Source of the DNA: Gautieria morchelliformis
Taxonomy: Eukaryota > Basidiomycota > Agaricomycetes > Gomphales > Gomphaceae
DNA length: 64,000 nucleotides
Assembly (NCBI GenBank): GCA_015179125.1
Contig: WHVA01000092.1
Span: forward strand, 1-64,000
Direction: 5' to 3'
The stretch's first letter is position 1. Each line of letters starts with the position of its first letter. Below, piece after piece: positions 49,973-60,346 of this stretch. Both the position numbers and the translations under genes were made by a program. The notes under the pieces were generated by a model. It was not told where the DNA came from and did no database searches. It worked only from the letters and a program-made list of their open reading frames with translations.

Positions 49973-50551
49973 ACAATCCCCTCTCCCACCGTGGACACCC
50001 TTCGGGCCTCGATCACCAGGACGTTCCTGATTGGGAACAGACTCACACATGAGATCCCACTGAAGGAGCTTATGTCATGGCTAGCCCTCCATGGTGGCAT
50101 GAACCATGAATGTATCCCTTGGATTGAGGGATACTTTCAACGACTTTGAGATAAGAAAGTTGCGAACACCGCTGCGCACACCAGGCAGCGGTGGCACAAA
50201 CAGGGACTGAAGTTGTCCCGGCATGCCTGTGAGAAAGTGGCCACAAGCACATTGGAGCAGCTCGATAAGGAACTGCTCGCGTCCCACCCCCAGATCCGCA
50301 ACCTGATCCGGTCACAGACGCCGCCTTCATCCAGGAGATGGGGATCAACCCATCTCTTGAAACGGGTCCGTATCAGCCCCGAGCCGGACCCGGTCCATCC
50401 ACATCCACTCACGCGGATGCGATGCATGTGGATCCCCAGCCCCTCCCAGCTCCATACGAGGACGTCCCAATGGATGATGCTCCCTCAGCTGAGGACAAGG
50501 ACCTCAATGCCGAGATCTATGGGGATTAGAGTTCTCCATAGTGGGGGAGGG
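49973..50551 (+). pseudogene. Gyp-3d accessory ORF, C-terminal part
   Basis: After Gyp-2B: TFLIGNRLTHEIPLKELMSW, LALHGGMNHECIPWIEGYFQR (aligns with LPLAEIARWLARYAG...IEHYVQR of Gyp-3a), a TGA, then ATSTLEQLDKELLASHPQ, MGINPSLETGPYQP and the acidic C-terminus APYEDVPMDDA...DLNAEIYGD ending in TAG at 50527-50529. The run GTGGGGGAGGG at 50541-50551 is the polypurine tract. Frames change at least twice. Confidence 0.75.
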
Positions 50552-50749
50552 TGTAAATACACATATTTACCTGTATTGCCTCACGGCAATACATAATGAC
50601 TGGTAGCTTACATAGCGCCAGTGGGTCCTCATGGACCCACTGTATAGTTCTTGCATGGGAATCCTCCGGGATAGCTTATCTTTACTTGTAACCGTCACTA
50701 CGTCATATTATAATCACCATTGTTTGGTTGAGTTCTGCTACCTTGTGAT
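50552..50749 (+). repeat. Gyp-3d 3' LTR, truncated by Gyp-3b
   Basis: Starts TGTAAATACAC and runs through two perfect stem-loops: 50572-50593 (TGTATTGCC/GGCAATACA) and 50620-50641 (AGTGGGTCC/GGACCCACT). It ends mid-LTR at CTTGTGAT, where the LTR of Gyp-3b begins. This shows that Gyp-3b inserted into Gyp-3d. Confidence 0.8.
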
Positions 50750-50964
50750 TGTAAAGATGTCGATCTTAAACTTTGTGTCACAAGAGCACAACAAAACTTG
50801 ACCAATGTGTGGTATTCTGAATGCTACGTAGTGACAGTGTAAAGTAAGATGCGATGGGCACCGCTGGCCAGTTCCCACACATAAACTATACAGTGGGTCC
50901 TTAAGGGCCCCACTGGGATTATGTAATAAATAGTATACATACATGGATACATAGGTTATTTACA
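50750..50964 (-). repeat. Gyp-3b 3' LTR
   Basis: 215 bp, TGTAAAGATG ... GTTATTTACA, followed by the complement of the purine tract (CCCTCCCCCTCT). Confidence 0.85.
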
Positions 50965-51002
50965 CCCTCCCCCTCTATAGACAACTATAGGGAACTGTTT
51001 AG

Positions 51003-52963
51003 GACTCATAGAGGTCATCCATGATGGCGTCCTCTAGTGATTCTGATACGATGACGATGTCATCGTATGGGGCCGGTGGAGCATGTGACTCCGCTGGGGG
51101 CACCTCTGCATCTGCGGGGGTGGTTGGGTGAGGAGGCTCTAACTCACCACTGGCGGGGGCTTCCACTTGCTCGGCAAGGCCGGCGTCCTCGCGGAGCATG
51201 GCCTTGATGGCCAGGTCATTGGTCTGGGGAGGAGGCCAGATTCTCACAAGCTCTTGATCGAGCTGAGCATGAATGAGCGGTCGTGGCACCGTGGCCCTCA
51301 CGTGGCTGGTCTTGAGGACCTTTTGTTGGCCCTCCCATGCGGCGGCACTGAATGCCGCGCCGGTGAGGCTGTGTTGAACATAATGTTCAATGCAAGCCAC
51401 TCATTCGCAAGTGATGCCGGCGTAGCGGGCCAGCCATCACCCAATCTCGGCAAGCGGGATGTTGTAGCCAGCTCGGCCTCCCACGGGATATGGACCCATG
51501 ATGGATACCTGCAGGCTGGTGCTCTGCAGTGTCAGGCATTCCCTGTCATCGACGAAGCTCGACCATTGGTCGGTCGAGCCGAACAAGTTGAGGAGTCTCA
51601 ACTTGAGAGGTGATGCGACCCCTTTAACTCGGGGTGCAAGGGCCTTCAACTACATCCAGATGTCCATGTCATCTAGGTTGAGGGTTCCATCCACGACAAC
51701 GCGGATGGCAGAAGGGATTCCTTTGGGGTTGTGTATCCAACCCGTTAGGATGGCGGCGATGTCGTGCAGGGTACCGCTTGCTATCATGAGACAATCCCGT
51801 TTGGGATTGCGAGCGCGCTGCTCGTGCTCAATGCGCTTGAACACACCGATCATCTTGCGTGTGCGCAGGAACTGCGGCATGTCCTTTGCGCGTGCTAGGA
51901 GCTCAACGAAGCGTGCGTTGTTGAGCAGGCAGACGTCGTACCATTGAGTACGTTGTTGTTGTGCCTTTCCTACTGGTCATGGTAGGAGGCCCGTCTTGGA
52001 GATTGGCGGGTCTCCGAGTGGTATGATCACTCCCTCCCCCGGGTAGGGAGGGTGAACTGTCCCCGCCGGTGGTGGCAGGTCCATGTGAGGCCCGATGTAC
52101 TGGGCCTCGACCAATGCTACCTGCCATTGTAGGGCAGGGTCATTGATTGTGTGAGACGGTGACGCCGCTAGGTATGCGCTGATCGCACTTTCCTTCGCAA
52201 TGGCTAGACTATTGATGGTGTTGGGGGTGCCGTGCAATTTCTTGTGCTTCTTTTTTGGCTGCTCAGCCATTCACTGAGCTCTGTCCGGCTCATACGTCTT
52301 CCAGACAGAGGAGTCGGACTCCCATCCTTCCGGGACGCTGTACGCAGCATCGGACGGCACGCTCCGCCCCTCTGTTGATGTCGGGGTGGGAGCAGATAAT
52401 CATGAAGCCAGTCCTGAGGCTGCGCGTACAGGCAGGGGTGCCGTCGCGCGAGGTGATGAGGGGCTGGCCACTGGGTCTGTGGCCAGGTCATGGCGTGGCC
52501 TTTTTGAGGCTGCATGGGTGAGCTGGAGTGCCTTCAGCTGCTCCTCTAGCTCTTTTACTCTGGCGCGCTCGACTTCGAGCGCATCGTCGCAGTCTTCGAC
52601 CGTGTGTTCCAAGTCCTTGACCTCCTTTTTGAGGTCATGGATGTCCTGCAGGGGCTCCACTTGCACGTCACGCGCGATGCCCCTCGGGAGCCATCCCCAG
52701 GCTGCCTCGATGGTGTCGCCAATGTCCTCATCTCCCAGTTTCACCTTGCGGGTGCCTGTCGCGGCCCGTAAGCCGCGCAGGTGTCGCAGTCGTCCAGGTG
52801 CATGATTGCCAGAGCATCTTCCCATCCTACGATCATCCAGTTCTCCTGATCTACTGGGGCTTGTAGGATGTCGGCGGCCCCTTGTCTCAGGGCTGTTGAG
52901 TGTGTCGTGGACGTTGATGGATCAACGTCCATCCCATCTTTGGGTGGCATCATCTTCGTGGGG
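51003..52963 (-). pseudogene. Gyp-3b accessory ORF
   Basis: Full-length relative of the Gyp-3a third ORF, without a copia insertion, so it shows the order directly. From 52963 down: MMPPKDGMDVDPSTS, W.IVGWEDALAIMHLDDC, KVKLGDEDIGDTIEAAWGWLP, a coiled coil (DLKKEVKDLEHTVEDCDDALEVERARVKELEEQL), HAASKRPRHDLATDP, AISAYLAASPSHTI.DPALQWQVALVEAQYIGP, GTLHDIAAILTGWIHNPKGIP...NLDDMDIWM, YVQHSLTGAAFSAA and a C-terminus ending DAIMDDLYES. A small deletion near 52770 and several frame changes and stops break it. Its uninterrupted layout supports one ~660-residue ancestral protein. Confidence 0.75.
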
Positions 52964-53073
52964 AGATGATGGTGGTTTGCTTCCAAGAAGTGATGCACCT
53001 TGGAAAGATCCGAGGTGAAAATTTAACCATGCCGAGGCCGGCGCGTCATGTGGTGTGCATGTGACAGACGCGT

Positions 53074-55796
53074 CTAGCGGCACCTGGGGAGGTCATGTGG
53101 CTTGCCCACCCCCCGGAGCTTTAGGTAGCTATCCAGAGCTTCAAGATCCTTGCACGACGACATGGGTTCCCATGTCACGTCGCCTAGGGTCCAGCGGACC
53201 TGGAACTCCAGGTCTGTCGAGTTTATCCATCTATGTGCAATAATCTCGTCGACGAGCCACTCCTCGTCATCATTCGCTCCAAAGTCATAAAATGACTTGG
53301 CCTCATGACGAGGGAACAATTCGTCGTTGTTAGCCTCGTATCATCATACGAGGCTCGAATGGAAGACCGGTGATATACAACGGCTTTTCAGCTCATTGGG
53401 GAGTTCAAGGGTCACCGTCAAGGCGTCATTATGTGCCTCGACAACACGGTATGGTCCAATGTACTGTGGAACGAGTTTTCTGGCTCTTCCTTTTGGCAGA
53501 GTCAGGGTTTGGGTCGAGAGGTATATGTGGTCGTTGGCCGTGTACCTGTCACTTGCCGTATGTTTCTTGTTCGCATGAAACGTTTGCGTCACGCGATGCT
53601 TAATGATTGCATCATGTGCTGCCATCAGGTTCCATCTGGCCTGATGTGCGAACTGGGCTACCCCTTTAAACGGGGTGTCCACAGCTATGGGGAGGTCTAT
53701 CTGCGGCATATAGCCGTGGTTCAGTTCAAAGGATGCGAACCCTGTGGTCGCGCTGATGTTGCTGTTGAGGGCGACCTCAACCATTGGGCATTTCAATACC
53801 CAATCATTCTGATCGTCCCTGACTACGGCACACAGTATCTGTCTGATCGAGCGGTTTGCTCGCTCAGTTGCTCCATCCATTTGGGGATGGAAGGCAGTCG
53901 ACATGAGGAGCTTGGTCCCTATGAGTCGCTGTAGTTCACGCCAGAAAATTGATATGAACTTCAAGTCTCTATCCAAGATGATGGAGTCTGGGACTCCATG
54001 GAGCCGAACGATTTCTTTTAGAAACAGCCAGGCTACTCCCTTGGCTGACACGCTCGTCATGGTTGGGATGAGGTGGACATGCGATGTTAGTTGGTCGATG
54101 ACTACCATCAGGTAGTCACAGTCATTAGATTTGGGCAGGGGCCCCATGAAGTCGATGCCAATTGACTGCCATGGCCTATCTGGGATGGGTAGGCTGTGTA
54201 GTAAGCCTTTGGGCCGTTGTGGCCCGGTTTTCGTCATCTGGCACTTCGCGCACGATGTGCAGAATGACTCAATGTCTGGGCTCATGCCCGGCCACCAATA
54301 TGACCTTCGAATGTAGTTTGATGTCTTCAGATGGCCGTAGTGACCGACTATCTGGTGTGCTCGATTGATGATGATTTCGATCAGCCTCCTTCCCCCCTGA
54401 AGAACAGATCGGGGGACGGCGATGACATCTCTCTTGAGCTGATTCTTAGCCCAGATCAGCCCGTCCCGGATTCCGAATCTCGGGTGCGTGTCCGGGTGCT
54501 CCATGGTTTTTGAGAACATGGTGTCCCTATGGTAGGTGTCTCATAAGACCTTGGACAGGTCTACACCTTGTTCAACGCTCCGGCGCAGGTGCACCATCGT
54601 TACCTCTGGCGATGACTCTGACATCATTGTCATCATCGTCGCGTGATGCAGCGCCATTCGTGGGCTTTTGTGAGCCCTCATTTAATGCAGCGGATTCCCA
54701 TATCCACGCCTCGGTCTTCTCTGTGAGGCAGTTAGACCATCGCTGCTGTTCGCAGTTCAATATATTGGTCGGTGGGCAGTAGCTCACCTTCCGGGTCTAA
54801 ACGCATGTCTGCGTTTACAAAGACGTGGTCTGGGTGACTGTCGTCACTCGTATCGCTCTTGTAGTAGTGCAACAGGCAGTCTGCTACCTTGTTCTCTACA
54901 CCATCAAGCACTGCGATTGTCTCATGCTCGTGAGTCCGGTAGTGTTGCTGAGCAACACTGAACTTCTTTGACAAGAAGCCGGCTGGCCAACAGGTTTTCC
55001 AGTCGGGGCCTTGGCCGTAGACTGCACCGACACTGGCTTTTGACCCGTCGGTGATCACCCAGATTGGCTCTAGGCACCATGTGTCAATTGGATGCAGGAT
55101 CAGGGCCTTACAGGCCAATGCCTTAATGCTTTGCCAGCATTTGTCTAGTAGTGGAGTCCATTCGAATGGACGGTTGTTACGCGCACAGCCCGATAACGGG
55201 GTCATGTATGCGCTAACGTCTGGCATGTAATGTGCCAGGTATTGTACTAGCCTGAGGAAATGCTGGACGTCATTGAACATCCACGGCCTACGCCACTCAT
55301 GGATGCGTTGCATCTTATCCTCGTCGGCGTGTACACCTTGGCCATTGATAATGTGGCTGAGGCACTCCATTTGGATGGAATAGAGATGGACCTTTTTCTT
55401 GCTCAGAAAAAGGTGGTTCTTCCTCAGTCTGTCAAAGACAATATAGAGGTGCTCCTCGTGCTCTTGTATCGAGAGCAAGAAAATGAATAGGTCATCCATG
55501 TAGACAAGGACAAAATGACCTATGCAGTCGTGGAATATGGCCATCATCAGCCATTGGAATGTGGATGGGGTGTTGCAGTCTCCCATCTGTATTACCTGGC
55601 TCCTAAAGGTACCAAGGATCGTGGCAAAGGCAGTCCTTGCTACATGATCGGGATGAATCCGGATCTGCTCATATGCTTTGGACATATCGAGTTTCGTGCG
55701 ATATCGACAGCAGGCCATGTCGCTATGGATGATATCCTGATCTGGGAAGGGTGTAACGTCCTTCACAGTGTTCTCGTTCTGCTAACGCAGATCAAA
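53074..55796 (-). pseudogene. Gyp-3b pol: RT to chromodomain
   Basis: RT (KLDMSKAYEQIRIHP, YMDDLFIF) is open at 54732-55766. RNase H has an in-frame loss of about 54 codons near 54905: HETIAVL joins DGVENKVADCL, removing TDHKGLEYF. Integrase 53344-54519 keeps Asp, Asp and Glu (MDGATERANRS). Two adjacent TGA codons at 53341-53346 separate it from the chromodomain part (53074-53319); Gyp-3a has CGG CGA there. The frame near 54560-54730 is disrupted. Non-functional. Confidence 0.85.
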
Positions 55797-56161
55797 AACA
55801 GTTCTTAGTGTACTTTTCTTCTTCGGCACACACAGCATGGGTATGGCCTGCTGTGCAACTGGCAGGATCCACCACTTTGCAATGGTGTAGTGTTCTATCT
55901 TCGCTGACAGTTCCTCTCAGAAATGTTCGGGGCACTTTGGTAGTCGATACCGCATGTGTTTGTTGGGATCGATGAGATTGATCTCATGGTTGATCTCCCG
56001 CAGCGGCGGGAGTTCTAATGGAATTCCACTGACTAGGTCAGTGATTCTTTCCATCCATTCCTCACGGAGGCAAGGGATGTCGTCATCCTCACGGATGATG
56101 GTGGTGGTTGGCTTAGAAGCCATTAGGCACTGTGCGCATCTATTAGGTCCCACGGCGCGCG
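55797..56161 (-). pseudogene. Gyp-3b RT start
   Basis: PPLREINHEINLIDPNKHMRYRLPKCPEHF and upstream TDLVSGIPLE, matching Gyp-3a 28000-28200. It is separated from the protease region by the insertion at 56162. It contains a stop and a frame change between 55797 and 55920. Confidence 0.8.
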
Positions 56162-57542
56162 TGTGAGGGCAACACTAATGACAAAGCCACAACCTAAAGA
56201 TACTCAAGGAGATAGTGGCCGATACAAGGACAATAACCAACTGTGTAGTGGGTATCCTCAGTTTATAAGTCTACCAACGATAGATACATGGGGACTTGCC
56301 TGTGTAGTGGGTATCCTCAGAGATCAAGCTGAGGAAACGCCCCCACACTGGCTACAGTCTTATAGCGCTGGCTTTTAGGAAAAATAGATTAGATATATCA
56401 GAAATGATATATTTGATGACTCAGGGAGTTGGGACTCTTCGTGCACCCCTTTGCAGGGTATATGCGCGAGCTGACTAAGCTCTGTGGAGCGAGTCGTCAC
56501 TGATTGATGTAGGTCACGTGACCGAGTCGAGGAAGAAACAGGTGAGAACAGAGGAACAAGGGGTCCGAAGCTTTCGCTTTTGGAACAGTATAGTGTAACC
56601 AGTTATAGTAGACTCTCAACAAAGAATTAGAGAAATCTATCAAGAAATGAGTTCTGTAGCTATCAAACAAGTCTACAGTTACTTCAGGAGGTGAAACAGT
56701 GAATCATGAATATTTCTGGATGATATTCTGGATGTTTTGTTCGTACATTTATGGTAGCTACTTATACTAAAATAGTAGTGAGTACCAGTGTTCAAGATAG
56801 TGAGTGAATGGGTCAGGATAATGTGGAAATGCTCCACAGGCTGCATACAGCTGTGGAGCAGGAACAATGATGGGGATACTTGTCCTACTGACAAGTATCT
56901 AAGCTGGGACCTTGGAGCAATGTACAAAGCCCCTTTCAACATGTAATACAGCTCGTAATCAGTGGAGCTGGTCAGGGGAATAGAATAGAAAAGAAATCAT
57001 GTGTGTCCTGTGCTGTGTGCCTACAGTAGCCTTGGCAAGGCATTTGCCATCTCTGTACCTCTCTCCTGAGGTAGCTATTCAGTACGTCCATAGATAGGAC
57101 AATGTACTGTAATCTCCATTGTGTCCGATGTCCCTGTATGGGTCTATTAGTCCCATAGCAATATGTCTTCTGACCAGGGCCCAGGTGCCTGCTTTCCAGG
57201 GCAGGCACTGCTACTGGTGCATGGATTATTTCTCCCAGATGTTAGCTCAGTTAGACGATTGTATAGACCTTAGAATACTGTGTGATATAGTTATCCATTT
57301 ATTCTAACACTGGCAAGGTTTACATAATAGGGGAGGTGGAAACTTGTAGAAGGTTGTGGAAACTCGTGGAAGATGATAGAAACTCGTAGAAGGTTACGGA
57401 AGGTGACAGAAACTGACGGAAGGTGATGGAAACTGATGGAAGGTTACGGAAACTGATGGAAGGTTATGGAAACTGACGGAAGGTGACGGAAACTCGTGGA
57501 AGGAAATAGAAACTTGTGGAAGGAAACGCGTAAACCCTGACA
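56162..57542. repeat. 1381-bp solo-LTR-like insertion in Gyp-3b
   Basis: Begins TGTGAGGG, ends CCCTGACA, and is flanked by GCGCG at 56157-56161 and 57543-57547, the form expected of an LTR. It has no coding domain. A 21-bp direct repeat (TGTGTAGTGGGTATCCTCAG with a leading C) occurs at 56241-56261 and 56300-56320. A minisatellite ends it. Solo LTR or a non-autonomous LTR element; orientation unknown. Confidence 0.75.
57334..57525. repeat. 20-bp minisatellite
   Basis: About nine imperfect copies of a 20-bp unit such as GGTTACGGAAACTGATGGAA, itself built of two ~10-bp halves. Confidence 0.8.
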
Positions 57543-57547
57543 GCGCG

Positions 57548-58590
57548 GGACCGCCTTTCTTTTCCCCAATGCTTTCACCATCAGGTGAGAGCACCTCTCC
57601 CTACGGTTGTAGGGGGAGCTTGAGGACAAGTCGTTATGCGACTCGTCCTCCTGGCTTCAAGAGCCAGGTTTGGCTTCGGTGCCAGGGTGACCCTGCTCAC
57701 CCTTGGCCCTTGCCCTCATTTGTCGACTCATTGTCATCGAACGAGACCTTGCCCGTGGGGATTATTTCGTTCCCCTTATGGATCGTCCCTGGGCTTGAGA
57801 AGTCCAGGGTGATGCCAAATCTTCTTAGGAATGGTGTCCCTAAGATTGCGTCATAATATTCGTCGTATATTTCATGACCAAATTTAAAGGTCGTGTTCAT
57901 TCCATAATTGATCGTGGAATGGCTGCCTATGCAGGCCAGCTGCAGCGCAATTGGCTGCTCCAGGGGGAATGTTTTCATCCCTGTGGCTCGTGTGAATTCA
58001 GGGGATAGTAGTACCCCTTTGCTCCCGCTATCCAGCAGGCAGTGAGCTTTTATGCCATTTATTTCCCAGTACCCGAGAGGGTACAGTTCTCACTCCGTGG
58101 ATGCATCGGCTGCATCCTGTGCTTGCTTCGGTGGTGATACACCGGCTCAGCCACTTTGTCTGGCATAACCGACATGCGTGCCGCCATGACTTTCGTGGTG
58201 CCGTCATCTTCCAGTGCAATCCTGATTGCACTGGACCTGTAGGCAGTGTCTTCCACCTCTTCGTCCCATTCATAGGACTGGGACGGCTTGGGATCCCACT
58301 CTTCAGTGGGCACGTCTCCGTTGTCCGGAGATTCATTGGGTTGGGGATCACCCTCCCCCTCTTCATCAATCCATTGAAGAGAATTTTGTCCAAGATCCAC
58401 ATCTGGATCCTTGCTCTCATCATCATGCCTCGCGGCCACTGTCCTTATACTGGACCTAAGCTGGGGGCACTCCGCTTTCTTGTGGCCAGGTTGGCCACAT
58501 TCAAAGCATGTAGCGCTGCTTTGGCTGCCGCTGGGCCGATCGTTAGGCCGGCCCAACGCTTTCGCTGGTGGGGCAGGTCACGGTGACGAC
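57548..58590 (-). pseudogene. Gyp-3b zinc knuckle and protease
   Basis: CCHC knuckle CFECGQPGHKKAEC near 58490-58510, acidic linker (EEWDPKPSQSYEWDEEVEDT), retropepsin LLDSGSKG near 58030 and the second block YYDAILGTPFLRRFGITLDF near 57800-57860. The latter frame (57697-57978) is open and shows the protease more clearly than Gyp-3a. Frame changes separate the pieces. Confidence 0.8.
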
Positions 58591-60346
58591 CCTGATGCTT
58601 GAGGCTGTTTGGCTTCAGGCAGGCATCCAGCTTGGGCTGGGTGTGGGGGTGGCGGTCGCTGCAATGCTCCACTCCTCGAGAACAGGCTAGGTCTGGTCAG
58701 GCCTGTCTGTGTCACCGGCTTGCTCCCTGTAAGCCGGGCAGCGCTTGCTGTTGCTGCTGCGCTTTCTGCGCGGCGCATCCCCATATTGTATCAGGATGCT
58801 TCCTTGATCATTTGGGCCATCTTGAAGAGCTGCTCTTGGCGTTATAGCCCTTTTTGAGGACTTTGTTGTACAGTGTCTCACACAGCGCCGACACAAACCG
58901 TCTCTGCGGAACGTGTAGTCGTCTGGCGGCTGTATCATACATGCCGCGTATTTCATGAGCTCGTTCAGCATCCCCTGAACGGTTTTCATGCCCTGCATGA
59001 CTGCGTCGAATTTATTTGATGCGTGGTGGTACGTCAGTGTGTGCAGGAACCTTTTTTGAAGGCCCTGCATCACCGTTTCCAGGGTCCAACTGCGGACCTG
59101 GCGATCGAAGTGTTCTACATTTCGAAGGAACCACTCCTGGGCTTCGCCGGTCAGGCAAGTGCCCACATAGCTGACCTGCATGTCTATGCTGGTTGGCCCC
59201 AGGAGGCAGTTCATTTTCAGCCATCGCAAGATGGCTGCTACAAAGATTTCAAACTCTTCAAGGTCATATCCCCCGGCATAAGGCTCGGGGTGAGCCAGCT
59301 TCACGCCGGCTTTTGCAAGCACAGACTTCTCCAGGTCTGTGTCGGCGGCATCTGCTAACGCTATGCGGATCATTCGTGTGATCCCATCGTACGGCTCCAG
59401 CGGTACGACCTCAGCCTGATCCGGTATGCCCTGGCCCTCTGTGGGGCCATGGATCATTCACACAGCTGTGATGCTGCACGGGGCAGGCTGTTGTATGCCC
59501 TGATGGGCCCCGGGCCTGGGTTGGGCTCAGGATTGGGAGCATTTTGTGCTCTCAGGTCCGGGGGTGTTTTGTGCCTGGTGTCCCCCATCAGTCCCGCGTT
59601 GCAGATCCGCAGCCTACTGTTGTAGGCTGCGCATGCTTGTCGTGCATCCTGCATGGCTCGCGTGAGCTGTTCGTCGGGCTGCTGGGCGGCATGGCTTTGG
59701 GCCACCGCTTCCTCAGTGTTCTTTGCCAGCAGCTCAAGGGCCCATGTATGGCGGCGTGCGGCTGCAGCCTCTTTTCGCTGCCAGTGTGCGGCTTCGAGCT
59801 CTAGGCTCTCCATCGTCACTTCAGAGTCAGGCTCTGAGGCAACCTGCTCTCTGACGATCTGTTGGATCATCTTGCGGCTGTCCGTGGGGGCAGCCAGTTT
59901 CACTTGGGGTTCATTTCTGAACCGCACGTCCTGTTCAACCGGGGCAGCTGGCGGCGGCATTCACTGCCTGTCCAATTCCTTTCGCCGCAGGTCTTCTGCA
60001 TCGTGGCCACGTTCACTAGCTGCGGACTGTCGCGAGTTTTGACGTGGCGCTTCACATTCCCCGTGTGAGCGGAGGGCCATCTGGACGTCCTCCAACGTGG
60101 CCGCGTCTCGCAGCCTGATCTCCTCAATTTGGTGGAGTTCCTTGCCAATATCCATGAGAGCAGCAGCAATGTTGTCAAGCTGCGATGCTATTTGATTGTG
60201 CTTGTGGCCCGTGAGGGCGTTCTGGTGCAATGCATCCTGCACCTGCTTGTTCATTGCCTCTGCCGTCTCGTTGTCAATGGCATGAGTCCTCGAGCTCTTG
60301 CGACTTGAGCTCAAGTATTCCGAGTCCTGACCGTCGTCAGGGGCTC
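58591..60346 (-). pseudogene. Gyp-3b gag, truncated
   Basis: Matches Gyp-3a gag from APDDGQDSEYL onward (60346 down): NKQVQDALHQNALTG, MPPPAAPVEQDVRF, SRKMIQQIVREQVASEPD, the capsid core (PYAGGYDLEEFEIFVAAILRWL, EAQEWFLRNVEHFD, KRFLHTLTYHHASNKF) and MGMRRAESAAATASA. The frame is split at about 59957, 59455 and 58860. The N-terminal ~70 codons, leader and 5' LTR are missing at 60346. Confidence 0.85.

Larger units (their letters stand above)
50750..60346 (-). mobile_element. Gyp-3b: 5'-truncated gypsy element
   Basis: Second copy of Gyp-3a, minus strand: 3' LTR, accessory ORF, pol and gag in the same order, but gag loses its N-terminal ~70 codons and the 5' LTR at 60346. A 1381-bp LTR-like insertion sits at 56162-57542. 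Differences from Gyp-3a are mostly CpG transitions. Confidence 0.88.

Noticed and set aside
57334..57525. CRISPR-like array
   Set aside because: Repeat units are contiguous with no unique spacers, vary in sequence, and lie in a eukaryotic transposon; it is a minisatellite.
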